Shown here one piece after another: positions 38,365-50,085 of a DNA stretch of 64,000 nt. Location: the NCBI GenBank assembly GCA_910591455.2, contig OU342809.1:21880349-21944348 (forward strand). Reading direction: 5' to 3'. A model generated the notes under the pieces. That model worked only from the letters and a program-made list of their open reading frames with translations. It did no database searches and was not told where the DNA came from. Source of the DNA: Pholis gunnellus (Eukaryota > Chordata > Actinopteri > Perciformes > Pholidae). Positions within the stretch are counted from its first letter, which is position 1, and each line of letters begins with the position of its first letter. Made by a program: the position numbers and the translations under genes.

Positions 38365-38640
38365 CGACGCGTAAAGGTGCATTCACACCAAACGTGATTA
38401 ATGCGGCAAGATTACATACAAAGTCTATGCACAGACGCGATGACGCGGCTGGCGCGACGCGATTGACGCGAATTCGCGTCAAACGCTGAATCGCCCCAAA
38501 CGCAGAAGTTGAAATATTTCAACTTAAATATTTCAACTTCTGCGAAAAAATTGCGTGACGCTGTGGAGTGATAGCCTATCAGCGTTGAGATGTTTCTCCT
38601 GTCATCACTGACTTCCTGCCGTTGTTGAATCAGGAAATAA
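38365..38640. repeat. Dispersed fish repeat with strong internal hairpin
   Basis: Opens 'ggtgcattcacaccaaacg', typical of a common teleost interspersed repeat, and is rich in GACGCG. Bases 38501-38519 and 38526-38544 are a perfect 19-bp inverted repeat with a 6-base loop. The complementary right terminus was not found. Confidence 0.6.
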
Positions 38641-39059
38641 ATACTGTAGCCGTCTGTGTTCACCCAGAGCTCTACGATCCCTCATATCAATAGAGACCGG
38701 ACCAAACTATGTGTATACATGTGTGTGTGTGTAAACCATACGGTGCGAACAATGAATAGACGCTGCCGTATTTACGTCTATATGACGTTATTGTGAGTGT
38801 TGATGGAGCTGCTACAATGTTAGCATAGCCTATAGCCCCGGTCGATCCGAGCTCCATTGAGAAAACAAGTACAAACTGGGACTGGGAACTGAAGTCCAGC
38901 ACGAGAAGAGCGAGTCTTGGCCTTAGCTCTGACTTTACCTGCGGTTTTTCCTCTTCCACTCATCGTTAGATGCTTTTAGAGAAATGAATGTTGACCAACA
39001 ACCGAAACCCTCATTTATATATCCGCGGAGCGCGTGGGACGGTTCCTGACAAACAGACC

Positions 39060-39320
39060 AACCAGAAAAGAGGCTTCCTGCAGAAGAACAGAGGGCGGAC
39101 CACTCTGCATTTTTGGCGGACAATTTGAAAGCATTTTCCGCCAATGAGCAGCGGAGACTCGGGCGGTGGGTCGCTGCTCTGGGCGGGGCTGAGCTCCAGG
39201 AGGAGCCCCTCACCAATCAGGAGCCGGAGGTCTGAGCTGCGTCACCATTTCACAGTTTAAGAGCAGCGTGTCTCCTCTTTGACTGCATGTTTGTCCTGAT
39301 CAGAGAAAGAAGAAGAAGTC
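39060..39320 (+). promoter_or_regulatory. H3 promoter, copy 2
   Basis: CCAAT boxes at 39141-39145 and 39213-39217 flank a GGGCGG element, with TTTAAG at 39256-39261. Nearly identical to the inverted copy at 26628-26890. Confidence 0.8.
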
Positions 39321-39731
39321 ATGGCAAGAACCAAGCAGACCGCTCGTAAATCCACCGGAGGCAAAGCCCCCAGGAAGCAGCTGGCCACCAAGGCTGCCCG
39401 TAAGAGCGCCCCGGCCACCGGCGGCGTGAAGAAGCCTCACCGTTACAGGCCCGGTACCGTGGCTCTGAGAGAGATCCGTCGTTACCAGAAATCCACGGAG
39501 CTGCTGATCCGCAAGCTGCCCTTCCAGCGTCTGGTGAGAGAAATCGCTCAGGACTTCAAGACCGACCTGCGCTTCCAGAGCTCCGCTGTTATGGCTCTGC
39601 AGGAGTCCAGTGAGGCTTACCTGGTCGGCCTGTTCGAGGACACCAACCTGTGCGCCATCCACGCCAAGAGGGTCACCATCATGCCCAAAGACATCCAGCT
39701 GGCCCGTCGCATCCGCGGAGAGCGAGCTTAA
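39321..39731 (+). CDS. Histone H3 (H3.2-like, Ser95), copy 2
   Basis: 136-residue H3, identical in protein sequence to copy 1, including QESSEAYL at 93-100 and the SSAVM replication-type signature. A few synonymous differences are visible. The similarity to copy 1 runs from about 39068 (upstream) to about 39812 (past the stem-loop) and then stops, marking a 750-bp inverted duplicate. This is the last histone gene before PSME3IP1. Confidence 0.98.
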   Translation: MARTKQTARKSTGGKAPRKQLATKAARKSAPATGGVKKPHRYRPGTVALREIRRYQKSTELLIRKLPFQRLVREIAQDFKTDLRFQSSAVMALQESSEAYLVGLFEDTNLCAIHAKRVTIMPKDIQLARRIRGERA

Positions 39732-39758
39732 GCTGTCTGCTGATCCACAAACCACAAC

Positions 39759-39774
39759 GGCTCTTTTAAGAGCC
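39759..39774 (+). promoter_or_regulatory. Histone 3' stem-loop, H3 copy 2
   Basis: GGCTCTTTTAAGAGCC followed by ACCTCA, 27 bases after the stop. Confidence 0.96.
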
Positions 39775-39814
39775 ACCTCACTCTCTCTGAAGAGCTCATT
39801 CCTCAACACTGTTC

Positions 39815-41100
39815 AATACTATATTATAATCTATATATAAAACATACATTTTGGAATACTGGTTTCGGCAGATACTTTACACTTGTCATAACAGTCCTCT
39901 GCGTGTGTATTTCTGTAGTTTGTTAATCTTTAACGGCAAATGCCCAGACTGTCAAAACGCAATGGGCAAATCAGTCATTGAAACTATTGATATGTTAATG
40001 GTGCAAAGTTCTCACTTGAAAATTACCAATTTCATTAGATACAGTGGTGACTTATTCAGTCCTCTAAACTCTTAAGAGTCTGTCCGAAACTGAGTTCATG
40101 AGTTAGCTTTGCATTTGATATTTATTCCAGCCAACGTTGCAGATCAACCAGATTGAGGAAGCTGTTATTAGATTTCATAGAAAACGCCAGAAGAAGGTGA
40201 ACAGAGCAGAAAAGACACGAGCCCAAAATATACTGCATTAAACAATTAAAAGTGTTATGACCCAGAGATACTGTGCTGACTTTTACCACAAACTGCATGC
40301 AGACACTTTTTTTAAGCTCACCACAAGTGAATCTCCAATCTAATTAGAAAAGACCTAATTTATTCAATCTACAAAGCACTTTAAAAACAAGATGCTACAT
40401 TTACAGGAACTCCTGGCTGTACACAGCAAAATTATATCAATTATTCTGATCTAAATTAGCAATATTTTTTTAAATAAGTATCTACCCACTGTCTTCTTAA
40501 CTCCTCCATCTGCTACTAATGCCAATAATCGCCTTAATTCCAAAATAAGAATAATTTTTAGTTATGTTGTCATTTGTATTTGATATCGGATATTTTATAT
40601 GATATATATGATGATTTGATATTTGATATATAATACTTCTGATTGTTCATTTTGTACATTTCTCTCTATATTTCTTTATTTATCTCTACAATGTTTCTTT
40701 CCTTGTGCTGCTGCCACACCTGCATTTCCCCTCTGGGAGTAACTGGCTTGTCTAACCTTGTTCAGGAAAAAAGTTCAAAACTGATATCAATGTAATGTGT
40801 TATGTCTGTAAATTGAAACGGTCTCTCAAATATCCTGGACCTGCAGATTCACACATAAACATGAATAAATCCTTAATAGCTAATGGATGCCATGTAAAAC
40901 ATTTACCGTTTCCCCTTTACACGATAAAGACAATGCCTCTTATTTCCTCGTTAATTAAAATGTAATTTCTTTTTACTAACATTTTTTTTGCTGTATTTTT
41001 GAAGCAACTTTAACATTATAATGTTAAATTATTATTTCAGTTATTTTGAATCTTGTTTCTGCATGTATAGCTATTTCCTAGTGTCATCACTCGATGGCAC
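39815..41100. other. Intergenic between the histone cluster and PSME3IP1
   Basis: AT-rich, no gene or clear repeat recognised. Confidence 0.4.
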
Positions 41101-41257
41101 TGTTTCCTTGTTTGTAGGCCGTTGCGTTTGACTTCAGCTGCAGAAAAGCAGGTCGGAACTAAAGTCGCACGTCGAAAAACCGTGACGGGGTGTTTTCACG
41201 GTGACACAAAACGTCATTGATTTGGAGCAGTAACATCATATCAACTAGCCGCGCTTG
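41100..41257 (+). other. Possible PSME3IP1 5' non-coding exon and promoter
   Basis: A relatively CpG-containing stretch ends in a good donor (CTTG/GTAAGT, intron from 41258), about 1.25 kb before the first coding exon. That coding exon starts with five untranslated bases before its ATG, so an upstream non-coding exon is required. Exact transcription start unknown. Confidence 0.4.
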
Positions 41258-42516
41258 GTAAGTTTATGTGACGCAGAAATGACCTCGCTTGGTATGAAAT
41301 AGTCATTATGTGAAACTCAAGTATGCTCTGTTGTGCAGCAGGAAGTATTGGTTTTCCAACATAACACGATATTGGGCTCCTTGACAGCGATGACAACCGT
41401 TTGCTTAAACGGCAATGAAGCTAAAGCTAGCCGGGGGTCGCAGCACACAAGGCTCCTGCTTGTCCACAGCGGAACTAAGCCAATGAGCCTGACTGTTGTA
41501 TTGCAGATCGGTTGCTCCATTGATTACAAATGATGGTATCGTTAGCTGAGTGTGTCCTTACAGGGATTGACTTCAGTGGCTAGCCTTGTTATCTTAGCAT
41601 TGGTTAGCGGTGAGTGAATCAACAGGGCCGCCGATTCAAACGAAAAGCGTTGGTCCATTCAGCGTTCCTCGTATTTAACTCGACCGTCACCTCACTGCGT
41701 ATCGGTTGGGCTATCCTTGTGGATTTCTTCTGCAGTCGTCGTTGACGACACGTTCTTTAAATGGCTATCGTCTCAATTACCTGTGATGATTAAATATGGC
41801 CACAAGGGAGAGCCAAACCCTTAACGTTACTTGTTGACTCCAGTTTAGTCCACTATTAAAATAACGGAATTTAAACAAACATGAATAAAAAAAAAAGTCT
41901 CTCGAAGTCTGTGGTTATCTAGTTGTAGTGTAGTGCAGTCTTTTTGGTGATCGCATAGTGTGTCACCGCCTAAGTCATAAAACCAAAAACCAAAAATAGC
42001 AACATACACTCAAAACATGGTGACATATTTGTGATAAAATGGGCCCTTGGTTCAACCTATTCAGTTACACTTTTACAGAAATCCAACACGAAAGAATATG
42101 AAGAACATATGGCAAAAGTACCAATGTATGGAAAAGTGTAGCTTTATAGATTAAGTTTAGGGATCTAATGGGGCTGATCCCAAAACCAATACATATAAAC
42201 AGATCCAGTCATTACTGGGGCCTCTGTGGCATAAAGACACATTATTATGGCATTTGTGAATACAAACACACACACACATAGTAGCAGTGTGGTATTGCCC
42301 TCTCCATCGGGGCGTTGCACATGCATGTTTAAACTTTATTAGCTGCATTTAGTCAACGGGTGCATCACTAAATGTAGTCTCGGGTGCTTTTAATTGATTC
42401 ATACTTGCCTAGTCTAGATGTGGGTTTTGCTCAAAACTGAGTATTGATGGCATTGCAACAGGTTTATGGAGTCGCACACTAAAAGTAAGGTGTGTTTTTT
42501 CTTTTTTTCAGCTGTA

Positions 42517-43430
42517 ATGGAAGGGGTAGAGGCAACGGGCGTCGACCTCAGCAGGAAGTTTGTGTCGGAATCTGAGCTTGATGAGAAGAGGAAGAAGAGA
42601 CAGGAGGAATGGGAGAAAGTCAGGAAACCCGACGACCCAGAGGGTAAGAGGAGCACATTCACTTGCACACGTTTTCAAAATGCTCCATAACTGCTAAATG
42701 TATACAGCCGTGCATGCATCCACATTTTTGTTTGTTTTACTCCTCAGAGGCCCCAGAGGAGAAGTATGACCCACGGTCCCTCTTTGAGCGATTGCAGGAG
42801 CAGAAAGACAAGAAACAAGAGGAATATGACGAGCAATTTAAATTCAGTGAGTTTTGTCTCTCTGTCTTTCTTTGTTATCTATTATTACGACTTTTACCTT
42901 CTTTTGTCATCTAGTTTTGAAGTAAAGCTCATACTGTACATAGCCACGGGCTATGTCCTATAAAGACTTCACTTTGCATTGAAGGATATGTTATAAAAGA
43001 TGGTTCACAACATGCACTACTTCATGCCATTTTCTCATGATTAAAGAGGCACTGCAACAATTTCTTACATCACGGTCTGTTTACTCATCATGTTTGGCAG
43101 CATCAGCCTGCAAACACAGCAGTAAAAAGTCTAGAGGGAGCTTTCTGGCCTGGCTAAATTACCATGATGATGTCATCACGTACTTCAAATACTTGGGACA
43201 CTTCAGCACTTTCACTTACATACAATTTTGAATGAAGGACTTTAACTCCTAATGGAGTATTTGTATATAGCCCTACTGGTACTTTCATTTTACCGGAGGA
43301 ACTTTAAAGTGCCAGTAAGACTATATGCATCATAAATACTATTTTAAATACAGATCCCTCTATATGGCCCTCTATTTTGTTGAAAAGATTAACTAGAAAA
43401 TAACTCTTTCAATTCCCACACACACACACA

Positions 43431-43483
<53 letters not shown>

Positions 43484-46400
43484 CTTATTGTCTTTAACCA
43501 TGGAGGCCCTTTCCATTTCTTCTCGCGAAGGTGATTTGGGTGTGGATTAAAAAAAAAACGACTCTTATGGTTAGTTTTCTGAAAAATGCAATCACTGTAC
43601 TGCCATGTGTTGAGAGCATGTTTGTTTCCATGGTGACAGGGAACATGGTGAGGGGATTGGACGAGGAGGAGAGCAGCTTCCTGGACGAGGTCTCCCGGCA
43701 ACAGTGCCTGGTGGAGAAGCAACGCAGAGATGAGGAGAAAAAGGAACTGTTGGAATACCGAATATCCTTTTAAGATGTTTTGGTTTTTAAGAATAACATT
43801 TTAATTAGCCAGTATCAGTTTTGTGACTATATTAATCTGTTATTCCCCATTTTAGTGAACGATAACAGACTTTTCAGGTTTAAAATAAGCACCGAGATGT
43901 AGTTGAAGTCACAGCAGTTTGTGAGTCTGGTTTATTTGGTTTATGACATAAGAATTGGAGGAGACTAGAATCAATATACTTCACTCAGTCTTAAGCACCA
44001 TCTGCATTATTTTAAAACGAGTACAAATGAAAACGGAAAACTAAACTCTCACACTTCCTCCAGAGCAAGACAGTCAAAGAGTTAATTTCCAAAGAAATGC
44101 ATGCGTTCAGCTACGTCCCTTAAAAATCTAATGCAAAGCTCTAAACCTAATACACATATAATGCTAAAGTTTGGTGTTTTTCAACCTGGACCAGATGGCA
44201 ACATCCGGTTCTGAAAAGTGATGCGAGTCTTGAAGTGCCTTGCATTCTTTCTATTGGCCAGCAGGGAGCGAGTCGTCTGCTTGCAAAGAAGGCTTGTTTT
44301 TGAGAAAATGACTCTACCTCTCACTTAAATGTATCACCTCAGTAAAGATTTATAAACATGAGTTTATGGTCTCAATCACTAGTTTCAAGTCTTTTTCAAA
44401 ACAGCGCGATGTTCATTTAGTAAATGATGGTCTATTTAGAGTCAAATAGACCATAAAGCAGGGTATGCTTTAGGACGTGGCTTCCTTGTTATTGACAGAT
44501 CGCTACCACCACCACCGCCGTCTGAGAGCTGTCAGTGTTTTCCTCTTAAAACAAGATGGTGACGGCCAAGGTGTCGAAATCGAGGCTTAAAAACAATAGC
44601 CCACAAACCAATGGGTGACGTCCCGGTGACTACGTCCACTTATAATATACAGTCTATGGCATGTATATAAAAAAGTACGCATAGCTACGTACTCGGCAGC
44701 CTCTAAACAAGCTGCAATGTAATCCTTCGGCCAATTAGGCGCCATCAATGTACATCCCCTACAAATGCTTGTTTTTACTGACGACATTATGGAAAGGACC
44801 TTACAGAGTAGTAAACTATTGTCTTTAACTTTCGCTTGACCCGGTCTGTTGGTTATTGTGTCATGTGACTTGTTGGCGGAACACAAGTGAGCGAGAGTCG
44901 GAGCGAGGATGTTGTAGGAGTTTGTTATGCTGGAGTATAGAAAGCGTAACTTAGTGTTGTCTACATCATTTTCAAAGTCACGGCTGAATATTTGGTTGAT
45001 TCTGACATTATGGATGGGACGCGAGATTTCAGAACGAGACTTCTCCTTGACAGGTGCGCTTCTAGCAATTTTTAACTGGGGTGGCAAAGGGTCGTCTAGA
45101 AGTGGCCTCTAATGATAATGATATGCGTGCAGTATTCTTTTCATGTATTTATATTCCTCTAATAATTGGCTAAAACATAAATCAATTGGACCTTTTTTCT
45201 GAGCTCATTTACAAAAGTTAAGGCTGGTAAGTAGTCAAATGCTCTAAGCCTTATCGGCCTAGCTCTACTAGCTAGCTATGTAGGATGAAGGCATTCTTAA
45301 CCGTGCCTCCTGAGCTCTGATTGGCTGACAGTTTCTCCAACTGGAGAAAGCAGCTATGCGTGGGCACAATCGCTGAACAAATCTTCGGTGTGGGCAGCGG
45401 GTTAAAGGTCAGGAACCAGCCTATTTTGTTTGCCTAATCCCATCTGGATCATTTCGCTGCATTACATAACCTCACATTTTAGCCCGAGAAAGAAGCATCA
45501 GACTACGTATGTACTTAGGACAGACCACCTAATACCGGTACTGTGCCTTACATCACACTGTAGATTCTACACGGTGACATTCTTGCACATTTGAATGCAG
45601 GTCCAGCCGTTTTGCTTGTTGGTTGTCGCTCTCCGTGCTTTTCTTCTGTTCCTCTCTGTAAACTCTCACTTTGTCATTGGCGGACAGACAGGTTTGTGAC
45701 AGACAGGTTTGTCTGCAGATGAAGAAGAGAATGGGTTGTCGTGGAAACTGTATCATAGGCTGGTAACTACGGTGACCATTTAAAGCAGTTGCTGTGAACA
45801 CAAAATACATGCACACACATATACACGCACATGCATAGGTGCAGGCCTTAGTTAATGCAGTGAACACTCATCACTGCTTGTATGTACCTCATGCGAATCT
45901 AATGCCTGATGTTTCCCATTCATCTGACCCCTTTGTCTTACTCCTTGTGTGCTTTGTCTGCGTGTTCTCAGTCCATTTTCCTCTGTCTCTGCATCTCGAC
46001 CCAATTTCATGTCTCATGAGCACTGTCCATCTCCTGGTATACTTTTAGGCTTCATATCTGTGTCACCTCTCGCTCTGCTTCTGTGCATCAGTGCTTTTTT
46101 TAGCCTCTCAGAACTGTGTCACTTTTTCCAGCACACTGATGGGAGAGATGTGATGGCTCCCCCTGAAGGGAGGAGAGAACTAACTTGTTGAGTGGTACTG
46201 CTGCTGAATGGGAAGTTGGTTTGTACTTGCCCCTGAGCTCTTCCTCTTTGTTCCCTCCACAAGGATCCATTATGGTTTATTCACCTTAACTTTGTACTGT
46301 CACAGCGCTCTAGTGAAGCAAGCGGAGACCGAAAGCCGCAGAGAGCCAGAAAAGAAGGTGGCACCTAAACCTTCGGGGGCGGAGCTAAAGACCAGCCATC

Positions 46401-49169
46401 TGTCTCAGGCCCATTTATTGGCTGGAGCTGTCAAGAGACGCAGGTAGGCACACAGAAATACATCCTTTAGAGCCGCATTGGTGATTTTGTTTTGGAATGG
46501 GGTCAACAGAACAAGCTGTAAATACAGCACTGACCTTATAACGTTGATATGAAATTTGTCAGTTGCCTATTTACACATCTAGAAGACACGGAGTAACATT
46601 ATCATTCATTTTAAGTTGTTTGTTGTGACAGATTTAACCCTCTGAACCCCACAAAAGGCATGCGTAGAGGTTGTTCAATATGTACAGCATGTGGAGTCTC
46701 CTTTTTTTGTGTGATTATGGCAACTCTTGTGGGCACTTGGAAAAATGCTGTTTGTAGCTCTACTTCTAGCCATGATTGTGCTGTTTCTATAGAGGTGCAG
46801 GACTCGGGGAGTGAAATGTGACGTAGAACGCCCGCAAACTGGTTGGGTTCAATGTGCTAAGTCCAATATTCACGCTCCTATAGTTCTGTTTTAATGTTCA
46901 CCATCTCCTGATAGAAATATACTACTTTTTAGCTGCTAAAATCTCCACTATGTTCTCTGATTACAATGTATCCTCATACAACGGAGTTCCTTCCGGTTCC
47001 ATTGCTGATGAAAGTGAATTGGGTGATAAATTGTAAACTCAAAGTTCACTTACTTAAGTGTTCCTGAAGTTTTCAGACACATCCCAGGTCCACCTGCAGA
47101 AAGCTTGAGGAATAGCTTCATAAGTGATCCTTGAGTTTAGCATTCTTCCCACAGTACTGTAAATGTTTCAAGACTGAACCTTCGAGTTAAGTTGTGCATC
47201 ACAAAACCAAAACAGTGAGCTGAAACGCTTCGTAGAGCTGAGCTGAGGGGAACAATAGAGGCGGTTGGTAATTTTCTGTGCATTTGTCACTGCGAATGAC
47301 CCTATTCACGTTGTACTCCGTCATTAGAGCCATTGTTATCATGAAAATCTTGATTTGAGCAGACTTAAATCTTCAATATGTCTTTGTTGTGTTACCCAGT
47401 TCCTCCCAGTCCTCAGACAGCAGTAAGAAACAGAAGGTGGAAATCTCAACGACAGCAATGACAGGAAATGGAGACAGACACACAGGTGGGTTGCAGCCTG
47501 AGGCTTCAAAGGTAGGAATGTCTGTCTGAAGTGGACAGAAATGGAGTTTTGCACCTCTTTGACAATTTCTGGAATTGTTCAATGATAGAACGACAGTATC
47601 GGACCAGTCGGCAACCTCCGGTTCTGACGAGTGAAGCCAATGCGGAAATGTCTTAAACTTGCATTCTCTCTACTGGCCAGCAGGGGGCGACTCCTCTGGT
47701 TGCAAAAAGAAGTCCGATTGTGTGGGAGTCTGAGAAAATGTCCCTCAAAAGTATCGATAAGGTCCGAAGTTAACAGTTTTGCTATCAGTACTTTAGAAGT
47801 GACGGAGTGAGACCGCGGAAAAAAGCAGCGTCTCAAACCTCCACACACACACACACACACACACACCAACTCCGTGAGACACATCATGGCAGAGACAACC
47901 AAAAGATGCTGATAATTCTCGTTGTCATAAATGCAATCCCTCACAAGTAAGAGAGGCATTACCAGCAATTTATCAAAACATTTGGCGAACAAGCAGAACG
48001 TAAATCTGCAGAAATGCTCAGTTTTCTACTGTTTGGTGAGCAGCCTCGTCCTCTGCAGGTAACGTTAGCGATGCCATACAGAGTTTAATAAGAATAGGTG
48101 CGAATGTATTTTAACGATTTTGGAACTTTTTGTATTGCTGCTCACGAATGACTATTTCTCTACATACAAGAATAATAAAGCAATGTTGATTATTTATTTA
48201 TATAAAATATTTGTCTTTTTTTCTCACAAAATAATAATAAAAAAAACGATAAGAGTACTAGGATCTATGAAATCCTAACCATACCCATCCCTACTTCTCA
48301 CTTGGTTTGTTACCTCATTAAACATTGTAAACATGAGTTTATGCTCTCAATTGCTTGTTTCAAGTCTTCTTCAATACAGCATGATGTTCATTTTGTAAAT
48401 TGTGGTCCATTTAGAGTAAAATAGACCATAAAGCAGGGTATGCTTTAGGGCTTTGCTGTGATGTCACGATGTAAACAGTATGTATCAAACCAGAAAAACA
48501 CAAACTTGTGATTCATATATTGCATACATGGAGAGTGCGTTTTTAACTACATATAGAGCAGAAATGTATTTTAGAATTGTGAAGGACGACTGACTCTTTG
48601 CAAAGTAGAAGTGGTCTGGCTTTTCAGGTGCTAAATGCTAGCTAGTTCACCAGCTAGCTGCTAACTTTATCTGACTGCAGTTCGGTGCAGGCAGTAGGTA
48701 GTTTAAGGTGGTGGGGTAATCAAAGCCGTTTGACTGAAAACTGCAGCCTGCTTCTGCAGGAAACGGGTCTGATGAGAACGGCTAGTGAATAAAATGGTAA
48801 AGTCGAGGGCGATGAATCTAAAACGGTAAATCTCTGACCTTTTTAAAAAAGACTCACGGGGAGCCTGCATGTGCAGGCTCTGAATCTGACAGTATGTTGT
48901 GCTGTTCAGAACAGGAGGATGGAGCAGGAGCAGCAGGCGGAGCTAAAGATCAACAAACGGAGCCCGGCTCGACGGCGAAGACCCCCTCAGCTCCCCCGAG
49001 CTCCGGTCAAGGCGTGTTACACCTGCCGTCAGCAGCCGTGTGTGTGGGCGTTTTACCAGGACTCTGGGCTTATTCCGGCAGCAGCGACTCTGACAGCAGC
49101 TCGGACAGCGAAGGTAGCGTGGACGCAATCATGTTGCCGTACCCCCGGCACAGCAGGGCCTACAGATAG
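42517..49169 (+). CDS. psme3ip1: PSME3-interacting protein PIP30 (FAM192A/NIP30), 6 coding exons
   Basis: Nuclear regulator of the PA28-gamma (PSME3) proteasome activator. Coding exons: 42517-42643, 42748-42846, 43640-43761, 46304-46443, 47400-47511, 48915-49169; they join in frame to 284 aa. The NIP30 domain is clear: RKFVSESELDEKRKKRQEEW, YDPRSLFERLQEQKDKKQEE, then NMVRGLDEEESSFLDEVSRQ. Residues 254-268 (SGSSDSDSSSDSEGS), after SAAVCVGVLPGL, are the acidic Ser motif that CK2 phosphorylates for PA28-gamma binding in the family. The last 15 or so residues differ from my memory of the human C-terminus. The intron after residue 116 has ATATCCTTT at its 5' end and CCTTAAC plus CAC at its 3' end; only an AC acceptor keeps the frame, so it is read as U12-type AT-AC. 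Other introns are GT-AG. Length is near the human 254. Confidence 0.92.
43419..43481. repeat. (CA)n microsatellite in PSME3IP1 intron 2
   Basis: CA repeats with one CCCA interruption, within the intron before the third coding exon. Confidence 0.95.
43762..46303 (+). other. U12-type AT-AC intron of PSME3IP1
   Basis: The donor ATATCCTTT (43762) is the U12 AT-AC consensus. The branch-site match CCTTAAC lies at 46284-46290 with its adenosine 14 bases before the intron end TGTCAC. Splicing at AC joins residues EYR and SALVKQ in phase 0. Splicing at the following AG would shift the frame and hit stops. Confidence 0.85.
44163..44670. repeat. Dispersed fish repeat, copy 1 (inside the U12 intron)
   Basis: Shares 'aaatagaccataaagcaggg' and 'ttggccagcagggagcgag' type sequence with 47600-48470, and ends with the TATACAGTCTATGG motif common in teleost repeats. 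Confidence 0.7.
47600..48470. repeat. Dispersed fish repeat, copy 2, split by an insertion
   Basis: Left part 47600-47750 and right part 48295-48470 match 44165-44310 and 44320-44475. The roughly 540 bases between (about 47751-48294, with a CA microsatellite at 47841-47866) are absent from copy 1 and look like a nested insertion. It lies in the last intron of PSME3IP1. Confidence 0.65.
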
Positions 49170-50085
49170 AGAGAGAGAGAGACACACACACACACACACA
49201 CACACACACAAGTGAAGTAAGTCTGTATAGCTTCAGAATGGCTAGCAAATAGTCAGAAAAGGTATCCTCACACAGGATATGCACACACAGAGACATATTC
49301 AAAGGTCACACACACACACACACACACACACCCACATACACACACTGATATAAAGGTACCTGCAGGCCACACACACGTTCATATCGTGTTAGAGTCATAC
49401 ACTAGCAACATGCACACTGAGCAAAAAGTATCAGTATTCATGATTAGTATTCTTGCTCTTTGTCATCAGGCAAACGTCAGCCGAGAAATATAATCTTTAA
49501 TAAATGGTAACATTAGGACCAATTTAAACTCTACTCTGAACTTAATCTTTGTATCTAATTGTTGTTTTTGCGATTGTGGCACTCAAACATGACACCTCCA
49601 CCCTTCCTTCCCTCAATCACATCTCACACAGTTTAAGCCGAGCAACCAATCCCGCACTGACTACCCTGACGACATCCTGCCCCCCCCCCTCCCCCCCACA
49701 CTTCACCCAACCCCACTCCCAACCCAAGCCACAGCGACTGCAAGCTGTGCTGTTGGCTGAGGGAGCAGTGATTGACAGCTGTGGAGCAAGGAAAAGACTG
49801 CTTTAGACTGTGTCAAACGACCTTTTTAGCTATCGACGGCAAAGAAGAGAGCCGAGGCAGGACACGCTTCGCTCTCTGCTTGGGTTAAACGCAAAGTCCG
49901 AATGGTTTGACATTTTCTTTTTGGTTTACATGATGTAATGTGTTTTGTCATCAGTAGTGTTTTAAAGTAGCATTGTGCTGGAAAGATGCTGGACCTTTTT
50001 GCTGTTGTCTCAGACGTTGGAGCTTTGTTTTGTTGGTCAAAGTCTGAGCAGCGTGAAATAAAGAGCTGTCCCTTGTACTGTGTGT
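49170..50085 (+). other. PSME3IP1 3' UTR
   Basis: Follows the TAG at 49167-49169. It contains CA microsatellites (about 49181-49210 and 49309-49331). A consensus AATAAA at 50057-50062 followed by GT-rich sequence is the likely polyadenylation site. Confidence 0.6.

Noticed and set aside
44587..45087. 166-codon open frame on the minus strand
   Set aside because: It overlaps a dispersed fish repeat (TATACAGTCTATGG motif) inside the PSME3IP1 intron and shows no recognisable domain.
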